DNA of 35,088 bases, taken from assembly GCF_026107515.2 (NCBI RefSeq), contig NZ_JAPCHW010000021.1, positions 1 through 35,088 of the forward strand, read 5' to 3'. The translations under genes and the position numbers were made by a program. This DNA comes from Glutamicibacter sp. MNS18 (GTDB taxonomy: Bacteria; Actinomycetota; Actinomycetes; Actinomycetales; Micrococcaceae). The notes below the pieces were generated by a model. The model was not told the origin of the DNA. It saw nothing but the letters and a program-made list of their open reading frames with translations, and searched no databases. The stretch's first letter is position 1; the number at the start of each line of letters is the position of its first letter. Positions 1 to 7,426 of the stretch are shown here, in pieces.

Positions 1-119
1 GGTTAGAGCATTTGCGGGGTATCGCGTTGGGGTTCAAGAATCTGACGCACTATATCGCACGGTCGTTGCTGGAGACTGGCGGGTTTAGACCGCGATTACA
101 CTCTCAATCCTGAAGAGCC
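1..119 (+). mobile_element. Right end of an ISL3-type insertion sequence (rest lies outside the window)
   Basis: The window opens inside a transposase reading frame that stops at 111-113. The bases just after it, GAAGAGCC at 112-119, read in reverse as GGCTCTTC, which I recall as the outer end of ISL3-family inverted repeats such as those of corynebacterial elements. The element therefore probably ends at 119, and the next eight bases (GCTTAAAG) would be one copy of the 8-bp target duplication usual for this family. The left end and the other target copy are not visible, so the boundary is inferred from one side. Confidence 0.65.
3..113 (+). CDS. ISL3-family transposase, C-terminal 36 residues (5' end outside window)
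   Basis: The frame starting at base 3 reads LEHLRGIALGFKNLTHYIAR and continues to a TGA at 111-113. The LEHLRG-ALGF-NLT-YIARSLLETGGFRPRLH pattern is the typical C-terminus of ISL3-family (DDE) transposases, which cut and paste the element through its terminal inverted repeats. The stop codon lies just inside the presumed right inverted repeat, a compact layout common for this family. Only the tail is present, so the window cannot show whether the gene is intact. Confidence 0.7.
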   Translation, partial: LEHLRGIALGFKNLTHYIARSLLETGGFRPRLHSQS

Positions 120-133
120 GCTTAAAGACAAAC

Positions 134-179
134 GCGTGTGGGTCTTTCACCATCAAATGCTGGCGATAGGCCCACACGC
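134..179 (-). terminator. Hairpin terminator downstream of the VAO-family oxidase gene
   Basis: GCGTGTGGG (134-142) and CCCACACGC (171-179) form a perfect 9-bp stem with a 28-base loop. Read on the minus strand it lies just after the stop of the oxidase gene and is followed by a T-rich stretch (GTTTGTCTTT), which fits intrinsic termination. The loop is long for a terminator. Confidence 0.5.
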
Positions 180-202
180 TTTCGAGCTAGATTTCGCTTC
201 GT

Positions 203-1768
203 TTAGGCCTGCGCGCTGGTGCGCCCGGCGCGGAAGCGCTGCGGCCAGACGCCCTGCTTGCCTGGGGAGAGGATGCCGGCTGGGTCCAAAGCGTCCTTGA
301 TCTTCTCCTGCAGGCGACGTGCCGCGTTGTCATTGAAGTCGAAGCCATCGGCAATGCGGTCCATGTAGTCCACATGGCTGCGGTACGGTGCGTAGCCGCG
401 GGCCCGGGCGGCATCGAGCAGCTCGGAGTACAGGGCGCGTGCGCGCTGGAGCATCTCCTCATTGCCGCGCTCGAAGAAGATCATCGTCACGTGGACCATA
501 TGGCGCGGGTACAGGTGGTAACCGATGTACAGATCGAATCCGTGCTTCTCGTAGAGCTTCTTGGCTTCCTGGTAGAACTCGGCCACCAGTTCACCACGGG
601 CCGGGATGATCGGGGCCGCGTCGATGTGCCCGCCGTTTTCGGCAGCCCACCCCACGGTGGACAACGGCTTCAAGGTCGGAACTCCAGCCATCTGGGTGCG
701 GTCGAGGGCGGCGATGTCATCATGCTGCAAGGCCAGGCCCTCTTCGCCCGAGTAGAAACGGGCGTCGACGCGGGCGCCGGGGATGGCGCTGATCCGGTCC
801 TTGACGATCTGCAACCGGCGTTCGCACAGCTCGCGGTCGCCGTAGAAGGCGAACTTGCAGTTCCACTGGCCAACGCCGAATTCCTGGCGCATTTCTTCCA
901 GCCGCCAGTCGGGGATCGACCCTTCGCCATCCCAGAAATCGGCACGGGACCCGCGCATGGTCGCCGCGCGAACAACGTTGCCGCACAGCGCATTGTTCTG
1001 GATGATCTCCTCGCGGCGCAGGGTGGTGAGGATATCGATCAGCTGCGGCAGGTGCGCTTCATCGTCGACGAAGATGTCGCCGTTGACGTAGGTGTGCGGC
1101 GCCGGCATCAGCCACAGGCCGACCTGGGTGACAACACCGTAGTTGGACTGGGTGAACAGCCCGTCCAGCGTCGGACCGAAGCCGCCCTGGAAGATCGGGC
1201 CCAGCTCGGTGCCGTCCATCGCGCCCATGCCGGTGCGGACCAGGTCGCCGTCGGGCAGGACAACTTCCATGCCGCACAGGGACTTCACGTGGTCGCCCAG
1301 CGGGGTCATGCCGTAGCCGCGGTCGAGCATGTTGCCCATCACCGAACCCCAGCCCAGGGCCGGCACCGACATCCACACCTTCAGGCCGCGTTCCTTGATG
1401 TATTCGAAGAGCTCGAAGAAGGTGACGCCGGGTTCCACCACGGCGTAGCACAGGCGGTCATCGACGGTGATGATGCGCTTCATGCGGCTCAGGTCCAGCG
1501 CCACCATGCCGGTATCGCGCGGTTCCGGGCCGCCGTAGCCCAGGTTCTTGCCGCAGGAGAAGGTCCACAGCGGAACCTCGTGCTCGGTGGCCAATTTGAC
1601 GATGGCCTGTACTTCTTCGGTGTTGGCCGGACGAACGCCGGGCCAGGGGGTGCGGCCCGGGTTCAGCGGGTAGGGATCCAGATACCCCTCGGAATCACCC
1701 AGGGAAACAACGTTCTCCGCGCCCACGATTTCCTTGGCTGCCCGGAGAAACTCTTCACGACGATCCAT
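203..1768 (-). CDS. FAD-dependent oxidase/dehydrogenase of the vanillyl-alcohol oxidase / 4-cresol dehydrogenase family
   Basis: This 521-residue protein belongs to the VAO/PCMH flavoprotein family, which oxidises para-substituted phenols such as vanillyl alcohol, eugenol or p-cresol. The N-terminal PCMH-type FAD domain (about 35-225) holds GKNLGYGG, VEPGVTF and GSVMGN; the C-terminal cap domain follows. By remembered alignment to Penicillium VAO, His381 in NGGHI sits at the FAD-linking His422. Tyr78 and Tyr462-Arg463, which hold the phenolate in VAO (Tyr108, Tyr503, Arg504), are kept. Two active-site positions differ: Ala137 replaces catalytic Asp170 and Met154 replaces Tyr187. The substrate may therefore differ from known members. 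The ATG at 1768 follows GGAAGGGTG at good spacing. The gene is divergent from a LysR regulator, its likely controller, and ends at a hairpin. Confidence 0.85.
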   Translation of the reverse strand: MDRREEFLRAAKEIVGAENVVSLGDSEGYLDPYPLNPGRTPWPGVRPANTEEVQAIVKLATEHEVPLWTFSCGKNLGYGGPEPRDTGMVALDLSRMKRIITVDDRLCYAVVEPGVTFFELFEYIKERGLKVWMSVPALGWGSVMGNMLDRGYGMTPLGDHVKSLCGMEVVLPDGDLVRTGMGAMDGTELGPIFQGGFGPTLDGLFTQSNYGVVTQVGLWLMPAPHTYVNGDIFVDDEAHLPQLIDILTTLRREEIIQNNALCGNVVRAATMRGSRADFWDGEGSIPDWRLEEMRQEFGVGQWNCKFAFYGDRELCERRLQIVKDRISAIPGARVDARFYSGEEGLALQHDDIAALDRTQMAGVPTLKPLSTVGWAAENGGHIDAAPIIPARGELVAEFYQEAKKLYEKHGFDLYIGYHLYPRHMVHVTMIFFERGNEEMLQRARALYSELLDAARARGYAPYRSHVDYMDRIADGFDFNDNAARRLQEKIKDALDPAGILSPGKQGVWPQRFRAGRTSAQA

Positions 1769-1867
1769 GATTCACCCTTCCACTGGCCGTTGGCAGGTGC
1801 CGCGGCCTCATTGTCTTAATCTAGAAATCTTGCGTTGCTCATGGCCATCATCAATAAGCTTGATGCC

Positions 1868-2806
1868 ATGAGTCTTGTGTCCCACCCTCAGCTGACCTTG
1901 CGCCAGCTCTGGCATTTCGTTGTCGCCGCCGAAGCGGGAACCATGGCCGAAGCCGCCCGGCGGCTGCACCTGGCGCCCTCGGCCATCTCCATGTCCATCG
2001 CGGAGCTGGAACGAATCGTCGGTGCCGAGCTGGCGGTCAAGCGCAGGGCCAAGGGGCTGACGCTGACCGCGAGCGGCAAGATGGTGCTGCTCCAGGCCCG
2101 CGAACTGCTCGACCGGGCCCATGATCTGCAGACCATGGGCCAGGGTACCCGCGAGGAGCTGGCCGGCCCGCTGACCGTTGGCTGCTTCATGCCTCTGGGG
2201 CCGGTCATCATTCCTCCGATGCTCAGCGCCTTCGCCCAGCAGTGCCCCAAGGTGGAAGTCGATTTCCTGGAGGGATTCCACCAGGAAATGCAGGACGCGC
2301 TGCTCGATGGTTCCATCGACGTCGCCTTCCTCTACGGATCGGAGATCTCCACGGCCCTGCGTTCGGCCACCGTGGCGATGGCCGAAGCGCAGATACTGCT
2401 GCCTTCGGGTCATCCGCTGGCGGGCAACCCCTCGGTGTCGCTTCGTGAAATCTCCGAGGAACCGCTGGTCCTCTTCGAATCCGAGCCGATCACCCAGCGC
2501 ATCCTCGGCCTGTACCAGGGCAGCGGGCTGGAGCCGATGATCCGGCACCGCTCGCGTTCCTATGCAACCGTCCGCTCGCTGGTCAGCACCGGCCGCGGTG
2601 TGGCGGTGCTGTTCCAGCAGCCGGCCCTGGAAGCGCCCTATGAAGAACTGAATGTGGTGCTCAAGCCGCTGAAGCTCGACGACGGAAATATTGCGGTCGT
2701 TCCAGTTTCGGTGGCTTGGCCCCGCACTTCGCGGCTGAACTCCCGTGCCCAAGCCTGGGTGGAAGTGGCCGCGGAGCTCTTCGAGAATGCAGGCCGGCGC
2801 GGCTAG
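1868..2806 (+). CDS. LysR-type transcriptional regulator
   Basis: This 312-residue LysR-family protein has an N-terminal winged helix-turn-helix (about 10-70; LRQLWHFVVAAEAGTMAEAA followed by SAISMSIAELE) and a C-terminal substrate-binding-like effector domain (about 95-300). LysR proteins usually activate a divergent neighbour when an effector, often a pathway intermediate, is bound. Here the divergent neighbour is the VAO-family oxidase, with a shared promoter region of about 100 bases. I chose the ATG at 1868 because it places the usual short lead before LRQL. In-frame TTG (1835) and ATG (1841) starts also exist, and none has a strong ribosome site. The gene ends three bases before the convergent monooxygenase gene. 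Confidence 0.88.
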   Translation: MSLVSHPQLTLRQLWHFVVAAEAGTMAEAARRLHLAPSAISMSIAELERIVGAELAVKRRAKGLTLTASGKMVLLQARELLDRAHDLQTMGQGTREELAGPLTVGCFMPLGPVIIPPMLSAFAQQCPKVEVDFLEGFHQEMQDALLDGSIDVAFLYGSEISTALRSATVAMAEAQILLPSGHPLAGNPSVSLREISEEPLVLFESEPITQRILGLYQGSGLEPMIRHRSRSYATVRSLVSTGRGVAVLFQQPALEAPYEELNVVLKPLKLDDGNIAVVPVSVAWPRTSRLNSRAQAWVEVAAELFENAGRRG

Positions 2807-2809
2807 CGG

Positions 2810-4138
2810 CTAGACGCGCGAGCGGATCGAGGACGGGTAGGACAAACCGAAGTTGTCCCGCAGGGTGGTGCCCTCGTACTCGGTGCGGAAGTAGCCGCGG
2901 TTCTGCAGTTCCGGGACCAGCTTGTCGCAGATCAGCTTGAAGCCACCCGGGTTGAACGGGGCGTTCAGGTTGAAGCCGTCGCAGGCCTTGGAATCGAACC
3001 AGTCGATCATGCGGTCGGCCACTGCCGAGGCGGTGCCGGCCATCCACTGGTGGCCGGTGGAGCGGGCCAGGTCGACGATCAGCTCGCGCAGGGTCATGCC
3101 CTGGTCCACCGACTTGCGGCGGTAGATCTGGTAGCGCGAACCCAGAGCCGGGTCATCGGAGAACCATTCGGCAGGAATCTTCTCGTTGAAGTCCAGCGAG
3201 GACAGGTCCATCTTCAGATCGGCGCCAACCTGCACGCGGCCGTTCTCCAAGTGGATGTGGTTGGCCAGCTCTTCGGCCAGCTCATCTGCTTCAGCCTGGG
3301 TGTCGCCGAGGATCGGCAGGATGCCCGGGATGATCTTCACATCATTGGGGTTGCGGCCCTTGGCCGCGGCCATGGCCTTGAACTTCGCGTAGAACTCGAC
3401 CGAAGGCTCCTTCAGCGGCTGCGCGGTGTAGATGCCGTCGGCCACCGAGGAACCCAGCTCCATGCCCGGGCCCGAGGATCCTGCCTGGACCAGCACCGGA
3501 CGGCCCTGCGGGCTGCGCGGCATGTTGATCGGGCCCTGAACCTTGAAGAATTCGCCTTCGTGGTTGATCGGATGGATCTTATCGGTATCGACGTACCAGG
3601 CCGATTCCTTGTCGTTGGTGACGGCGTCATCTTCCCATGAATCCCACAGCTTGTTGGCTACCTCGACGAACTCGGTGGCACGGCGGTAGCGGGTGACCGG
3701 ATCCGGAGCGCTGTCCATGCCGAAGTTCTGGAAGCCATCGGAGCTTGTCACGATGTTCCAGCCTGCGCGCCCACCTGACATGTGGTCCAGGCCGGCCATC
3801 TGGCGAGCCAGGTTGTATGGCTCCGAGAACGAGGTGGAGACGGTGCCGATCAGGCCGATGTTCTTGGTGCGTGCGGCCAGTGCGGACAGCACCGAGATTG
3901 GCTCATAGAAGCCGTTCATCTTGATGTCGCCGCGCATCACGGTGTTGGCATGGACGATGTCGCCAAAGAAGATGGCATCCAGCTTGGCATCTTCAGCCAT
4001 CTTGGTCAGGTCGTAGACGAATTCCAGGTTGGCCAGCTCTTCGGAGCGCGAGCCATCCATGCGCCACGAGTCCTTGTGGTAGCCGGCTGGGAGCATGAAG
4101 GTCGTGAGCACCATGTGCTGGGGGTTTTTGGGAGTCAT
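2810..4138 (-). CDS. FMN-dependent monooxygenase of the NtaA/SnaA/DszA family (class C, luciferase-like)
   Basis: The 442-residue product matches the nitrilotriacetate monooxygenase component A / DszA / SnaA family in length and in the order of its blocks: an N-terminal LTTFMLPAGYHKDSWR segment, FFGD at about 57-60, FYEPISVLSALAA, and the GGRAGWNIVTSSDGFQNFG flavin/substrate loop. These TIM-barrel enzymes take FMNH2 from a separate reductase and hydroxylate or cleave C-N, C-S or ring substrates. No dedicated reductase is adjacent; the reductase at 8854-9999 is the only candidate in the window. The ATG at 4138 follows AAAGGATGAG. The gene lies downstream of the MFS transporter on the same strand but past a terminator, so it is probably transcribed separately. 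A TTGACA at 4257-4262 (minus) has no well-spaced -10. Confidence 0.88.
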   Translation of the reverse strand: MTPKNPQHMVLTTFMLPAGYHKDSWRMDGSRSEELANLEFVYDLTKMAEDAKLDAIFFGDIVHANTVMRGDIKMNGFYEPISVLSALAARTKNIGLIGTVSTSFSEPYNLARQMAGLDHMSGGRAGWNIVTSSDGFQNFGMDSAPDPVTRYRRATEFVEVANKLWDSWEDDAVTNDKESAWYVDTDKIHPINHEGEFFKVQGPINMPRSPQGRPVLVQAGSSGPGMELGSSVADGIYTAQPLKEPSVEFYAKFKAMAAAKGRNPNDVKIIPGILPILGDTQAEADELAEELANHIHLENGRVQVGADLKMDLSSLDFNEKIPAEWFSDDPALGSRYQIYRRKSVDQGMTLRELIVDLARSTGHQWMAGTASAVADRMIDWFDSKACDGFNLNAPFNPGGFKLICDKLVPELQNRGYFRTEYEGTTLRDNFGLSYPSSIRSRV

Positions 4139-4267
4139 TGAAACTCATCCTTTCCTGCGAATGCGAGGGGAAGCGCTGAAACCATGTTTTCAAGAGTCCC
4201 TAAAGTAGTAAATAGAGAACTTTTATTCCATAGTGTTCAGAAAAATTGATGTTTGATGTCAAAAGCT

Positions 4268-4295
4268 GGTCCGCGTACCGAAGGGCACGCGGACC
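4268..4295 (-). terminator. Rho-independent terminator after the MFS transporter gene
   Basis: GGTCCGCGT (4268-4276) pairs with ACGCGGACC (4287-4295) in a 9-bp stem with a 10-base loop. On the minus strand it lies just after the transporter stop codon and is followed by AGCTTTTGAC, a short T tract. Confidence 0.75.
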
Positions 4296-4306
4296 GAGGC
4301 TGGGGT

Positions 4307-5677
4307 TTAGGCGTTCAGCTTTGCTTCGGCCGGTGCCGACGCTGCATTCTTCGGCGGCAAGGCGGCGCCTTCAGGGCTGATGCGGATGGCGATCAGTCCG
4401 ATGAACAGGATTGCCACCCAGAAGATGCCAACTGCGGTAATGCCGAAGCTGACGGCCAGCGCGGTGCAAATCATCGGGGTGAAGCCGGCGCCAAGGGTCG
4501 AGGAGCCCTGGTAGGCCAGCGACGCGCCGGTGTAGCGGACATTGGCCGGGAACAGCTCGGAGATGTAGGCGCCAATCGGGCCAGCGAGAATGCCCTGGAT
4601 GACACCGTTGCCGACGATCACTGCCACGGCGAAGCCCCAGCCGGTGCCGTTGCTCATCAGGAAGACTGCTGGGAAGGCCCACAGGATGCCGGCGATGCCG
4701 CCGATGGTCAGGATGGTCTTGCGGCCGTACTTGTCAGAGAGCTTGGCGGCCAAGAGGCAGACCACGATGGTGACCATGGCAGCGTAGCCCTTGGTGTTCA
4801 GCACGAAGGAGCGGTCCACTCCCTGGGCGGCGGCTTCGGAAACGCCCCATGATGTCAAGACGCCCTGGCAGGTGTAGAAGCCCAGCGAAGCGATCAGGGT
4901 AATGATGACCGTGCGTGAGTGGTTCTTCAGCACCAGTGAAATCGGGGTCTTGCGTTCCTGCTGGCGCTCGGTCGCTTTCGCATCCATTTCCTGGAAAATC
5001 GGGGTTTCTGCCACCTTCAGGCGGATGACCATGCCGATGATGATCAGCACTGCCGAGAAGATGAACGGAAGGCGCCAGCCCCATTCCAGGAAGGCATCGC
5101 CGGTGGAGAAGGAGACGAAGGAGACCAGGAAGGTGGCCAGCAGGCCGCCGGCCGGGGCGCCGGCATTCGCGAAGGATGCCGCGAAACCGCGCTTGGAAGC
5201 TGGCGCATGTTCCAGTGCCATCAGTGTGGCGCCTCCCCATTCGCCGCCGACCGCGACGCCCTGGACCACGCGCAGCAGGACCAGGATGATCGGGGCGGCC
5301 ACGCCAATGGTTGCGGTCGTTGGCAGCAGGCCAATGGCAACGGTGGCTACGCCCATCATCATCATGGAAAGCACCAGCATCTTCTTGCGTCCCAAGCGGT
5401 CGCCGAAGTGGCCGAAGACAATGCCGCCCAGCGGGCGGGCGATGTATCCGACAGCCAAGGTGCCGAAGGAGGCGAAGAGCGCCAAGCCGGGGGTCAGGTT
5501 GCCGAAGAAGACCTTGTCGAAAATCAGCGACGCCGCAGTGGCGTACAAGATGAAGTCGTAGTACTCGATGACGCTGCCCAAGAAGCTGGAACCGAGAATG
5601 CGGCGCAAATCCTTGGTGTTGAGGGAGTCGCTGGGCTCCGTTGCCTTTGCTGGGCGGTTCTGCTGTGACGAGGACAC
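4307..5677 (-). CDS. MFS transporter, metabolite:H+ symporter (MHS) type
   Basis: This 456-residue membrane protein has twelve predicted hydrophobic segments and major-facilitator hallmarks: SVIEYYDFILY in TM1 (residues 35-45), typical of the MHS/ProP/ShiA branch, and GHFGDRLGRKK between TM2 and TM3 (89-99). A second loop motif, KLSDKYGRKTI, lies between TM8 and TM9. MHS carriers import organic acids such as shikimate, citrate, aromatic acids or betaine with protons. Its position between two flavin monooxygenases and divergent from the HpaB operon suggests it imports the compound they degrade; the substrate cannot be read from sequence. Translation probably starts at GTG 5677, preceded by GGAAGGG. 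Confidence 0.88.
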   Translation of the reverse strand: MSSSQQNRPAKATEPSDSLNTKDLRRILGSSFLGSVIEYYDFILYATAASLIFDKVFFGNLTPGLALFASFGTLAVGYIARPLGGIVFGHFGDRLGRKKMLVLSMMMMGVATVAIGLLPTTATIGVAAPIILVLLRVVQGVAVGGEWGGATLMALEHAPASKRGFAASFANAGAPAGGLLATFLVSFVSFSTGDAFLEWGWRLPFIFSAVLIIIGMVIRLKVAETPIFQEMDAKATERQQERKTPISLVLKNHSRTVIITLIASLGFYTCQGVLTSWGVSEAAAQGVDRSFVLNTKGYAAMVTIVVCLLAAKLSDKYGRKTILTIGGIAGILWAFPAVFLMSNGTGWGFAVAVIVGNGVIQGILAGPIGAYISELFPANVRYTGASLAYQGSSTLGAGFTPMICTALAVSFGITAVGIFWVAILFIGLIAIRISPEGAALPPKNAASAPAEAKLNA

Positions 5678-5833
5678 TGGAGAACCCTTCCTTTTCGCTG
5701 ATGTGACTTAAAGCATAGTGGTTTATTTCACTCGCGCTGTCCAATTTTACGCATTTTAAGACGAATAATATTTTCTTGAGTGGGTCAAAACCGCGGGATT
5801 CAGGGGTTTTAGAAAAATTCTTTAACCGATGGC

Positions 5834-5866
5834 TTGATCTGGGTCACATGAGTTATATAAACTGAT
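5834..5866 (+). promoter_or_regulatory. Promoter of the HpaB-type operon with an overlapping palindrome
   Basis: A -35-like TTGATC (5834-5839) and a -10-like TATAAA (5856-5861) are 16 bases apart, about 60 bases before the HpaB-type start. The imperfect palindrome ATGAGTTATATAAACTGAT (5848-5866; arms ATGAGTT and AACTGAT) covers the -10 box, as a repressor operator would. The surrounding 5678-5922 intergenic region is noticeably AT-rich and also serves the divergent transporter gene. Confidence 0.5.
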
Positions 5867-5922
5867 GCACAGAATATATTTTTGAACCCGCCTGGCGGGA
5901 CGCCCGATAAGGAGCAGCAAAG

Positions 5923-7419
5923 ATGAGTGCACGCACTGGAGAGCAGTACCTGGCAGGGCTCAAGGATTCCCGCGAGGTCTGGCTGGGAGATCAGCGCATT
6001 GACGTTACCGAGCACCCGGCCTTTGCCGGCTCGATCAACGGCATGGCAGCCTACTTCGACTACCAGCACAAGTATGCCGATGACTGCCTGATGGTCGATG
6101 AAGAGACCGGCGAGCAGCATAACGTCTCGCTGCTTCGTCCGAAGAACGCAGAAGACATCGCCCGCCGCCACCGCGCCTTCGACCGCCTGGCCCGCTACTC
6201 CAACGGCATGCTCGGCCGCACCCCGGACTACGTCAACGTCGTGCTGGCCGGCCACGCCTCGCGTCCGGACATCTTCGCCAAGTCCGGGGACCCGGTCTAC
6301 TACGAGCGCCTGCAGAACTACTGGCGCCTGGTCCAGGAACAGGACCTGGCCCTGACCCACACCATCGTGCACGCTGCCATCGACAAGTCGGTCGGCGAAC
6401 TGCAGGGCATCAATGAAGAACTGACCCTGCGCGTGGTGGACCGCACCGAAGAAGGCCTGATCGTGCGCGGCGCGAAGATGCTCGCCACCCTGGGCCCCAT
6501 CGCCGACGAGCTCTACGTCTACCCGGCCGTGCCGATCCAGAAGGGCTTCGAGGAATACGCGCTGTCCTTCGCCATCCCGGTCGCCACCAAGGGCGTGGTT
6601 TCGGTATGCCGCGACCACTACGGCGTGGACCAGCCAGTGGTGGACAAGCCATTCTCCTCGCGCTTCGACGAGCAGGATGCGGTCATCATCTTCGACGACG
6701 TGCTGGTTCCGTGGGACCGCGTCTTCATCGACGGCCAGCTGGATGTCTACAACTCCCTGAATGCCGGCACCGCCACCGGAAACACCCAGCAGCAGACCGC
6801 CATCCGCGCATCGGTGAAGCTCGAATTCGCTTATGACCTGTGCGTGCAGATGGCCAAGGTCACCGCCACCGATACCAAGCCGGACACCGCTGCGATGCTC
6901 GGAGAAATCTACTCCTACCTGCGCATCGCCCGCGCCGTGATCCACTCGGCCGAGGTCAACGCCTCGGAATGGGGCGGCGGAGCGTTCTTCTGCCACGATG
7001 ACATCTCCGCGCTGCGCACCATGATGCCAATCTGGATGGCACGCGTGAACGACATCATCAAGTCGATGGGCTCGCACAACCTGCTGGCCACCCCGACCGC
7101 GTCCGCCTTCGAGGATCCTCGCCTGGGCCCACTGCTGAAGAAGTACCTGCCAGGGGCCAACGGCATTGCGCCGGAGGAACGCGCCAAGATCTTCCGCACC
7201 GCGTGGGACTTCGCCGGATCCGCGCTGGGCAGCCGCATCGAGCTCTACGAGCGCTTCTACCTGGGCTCGGTGGGCCGTGCCCGCGGCCTGGACCACCGCA
7301 AGGCCCAGATGAAGGGCGAAACCGGTGCCTTCGAGGCGATGTTCGCGGAGTTGGGCATCGACCCGGTTCTGGCAGAGCAGTCCGGACTGGACCTCGACGC
7401 CGCGGCAACGCGCGCCTGA
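5923..7419 (+). CDS. HpaB-type reduced-flavin-dependent (probably phenol) hydroxylase, oxygenase component
   Basis: The 498-residue product belongs to the 4-hydroxyphenylacetate 3-hydroxylase (HpaB) / chlorophenol monooxygenase family, which has an acyl-CoA-dehydrogenase-like fold and uses FADH2 and O2 to hydroxylate phenols. GRTPDY (98-103) provides Arg99 and Tyr103, and THT (145-147) provides His146; these match the substrate-binding Arg, Tyr and His of Thermus HpaB by remembered alignment. GAKMLATLGPIADEL resembles the chlorophenol-hydroxylase branch more than classical HpaB. It starts at ATG 5923 after AAGGAGC and heads a three-gene operon with the PrpD-like protein and the flavin reductase, whose product should supply its reduced flavin. 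The true substrate is unknown. Confidence 0.88.
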   Translation: MSARTGEQYLAGLKDSREVWLGDQRIDVTEHPAFAGSINGMAAYFDYQHKYADDCLMVDEETGEQHNVSLLRPKNAEDIARRHRAFDRLARYSNGMLGRTPDYVNVVLAGHASRPDIFAKSGDPVYYERLQNYWRLVQEQDLALTHTIVHAAIDKSVGELQGINEELTLRVVDRTEEGLIVRGAKMLATLGPIADELYVYPAVPIQKGFEEYALSFAIPVATKGVVSVCRDHYGVDQPVVDKPFSSRFDEQDAVIIFDDVLVPWDRVFIDGQLDVYNSLNAGTATGNTQQQTAIRASVKLEFAYDLCVQMAKVTATDTKPDTAAMLGEIYSYLRIARAVIHSAEVNASEWGGGAFFCHDDISALRTMMPIWMARVNDIIKSMGSHNLLATPTASAFEDPRLGPLLKKYLPGANGIAPEERAKIFRTAWDFAGSALGSRIELYERFYLGSVGRARGLDHRKAQMKGETGAFEAMFAELGIDPVLAEQSGLDLDAAATRA

Positions 7420-7426
7420 GGAAATC

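Noticed and set aside
374-1819. Plus-strand open frame of 481 codons
   Set aside because: Antisense to the VAO-family oxidase, which has unmistakable motifs.
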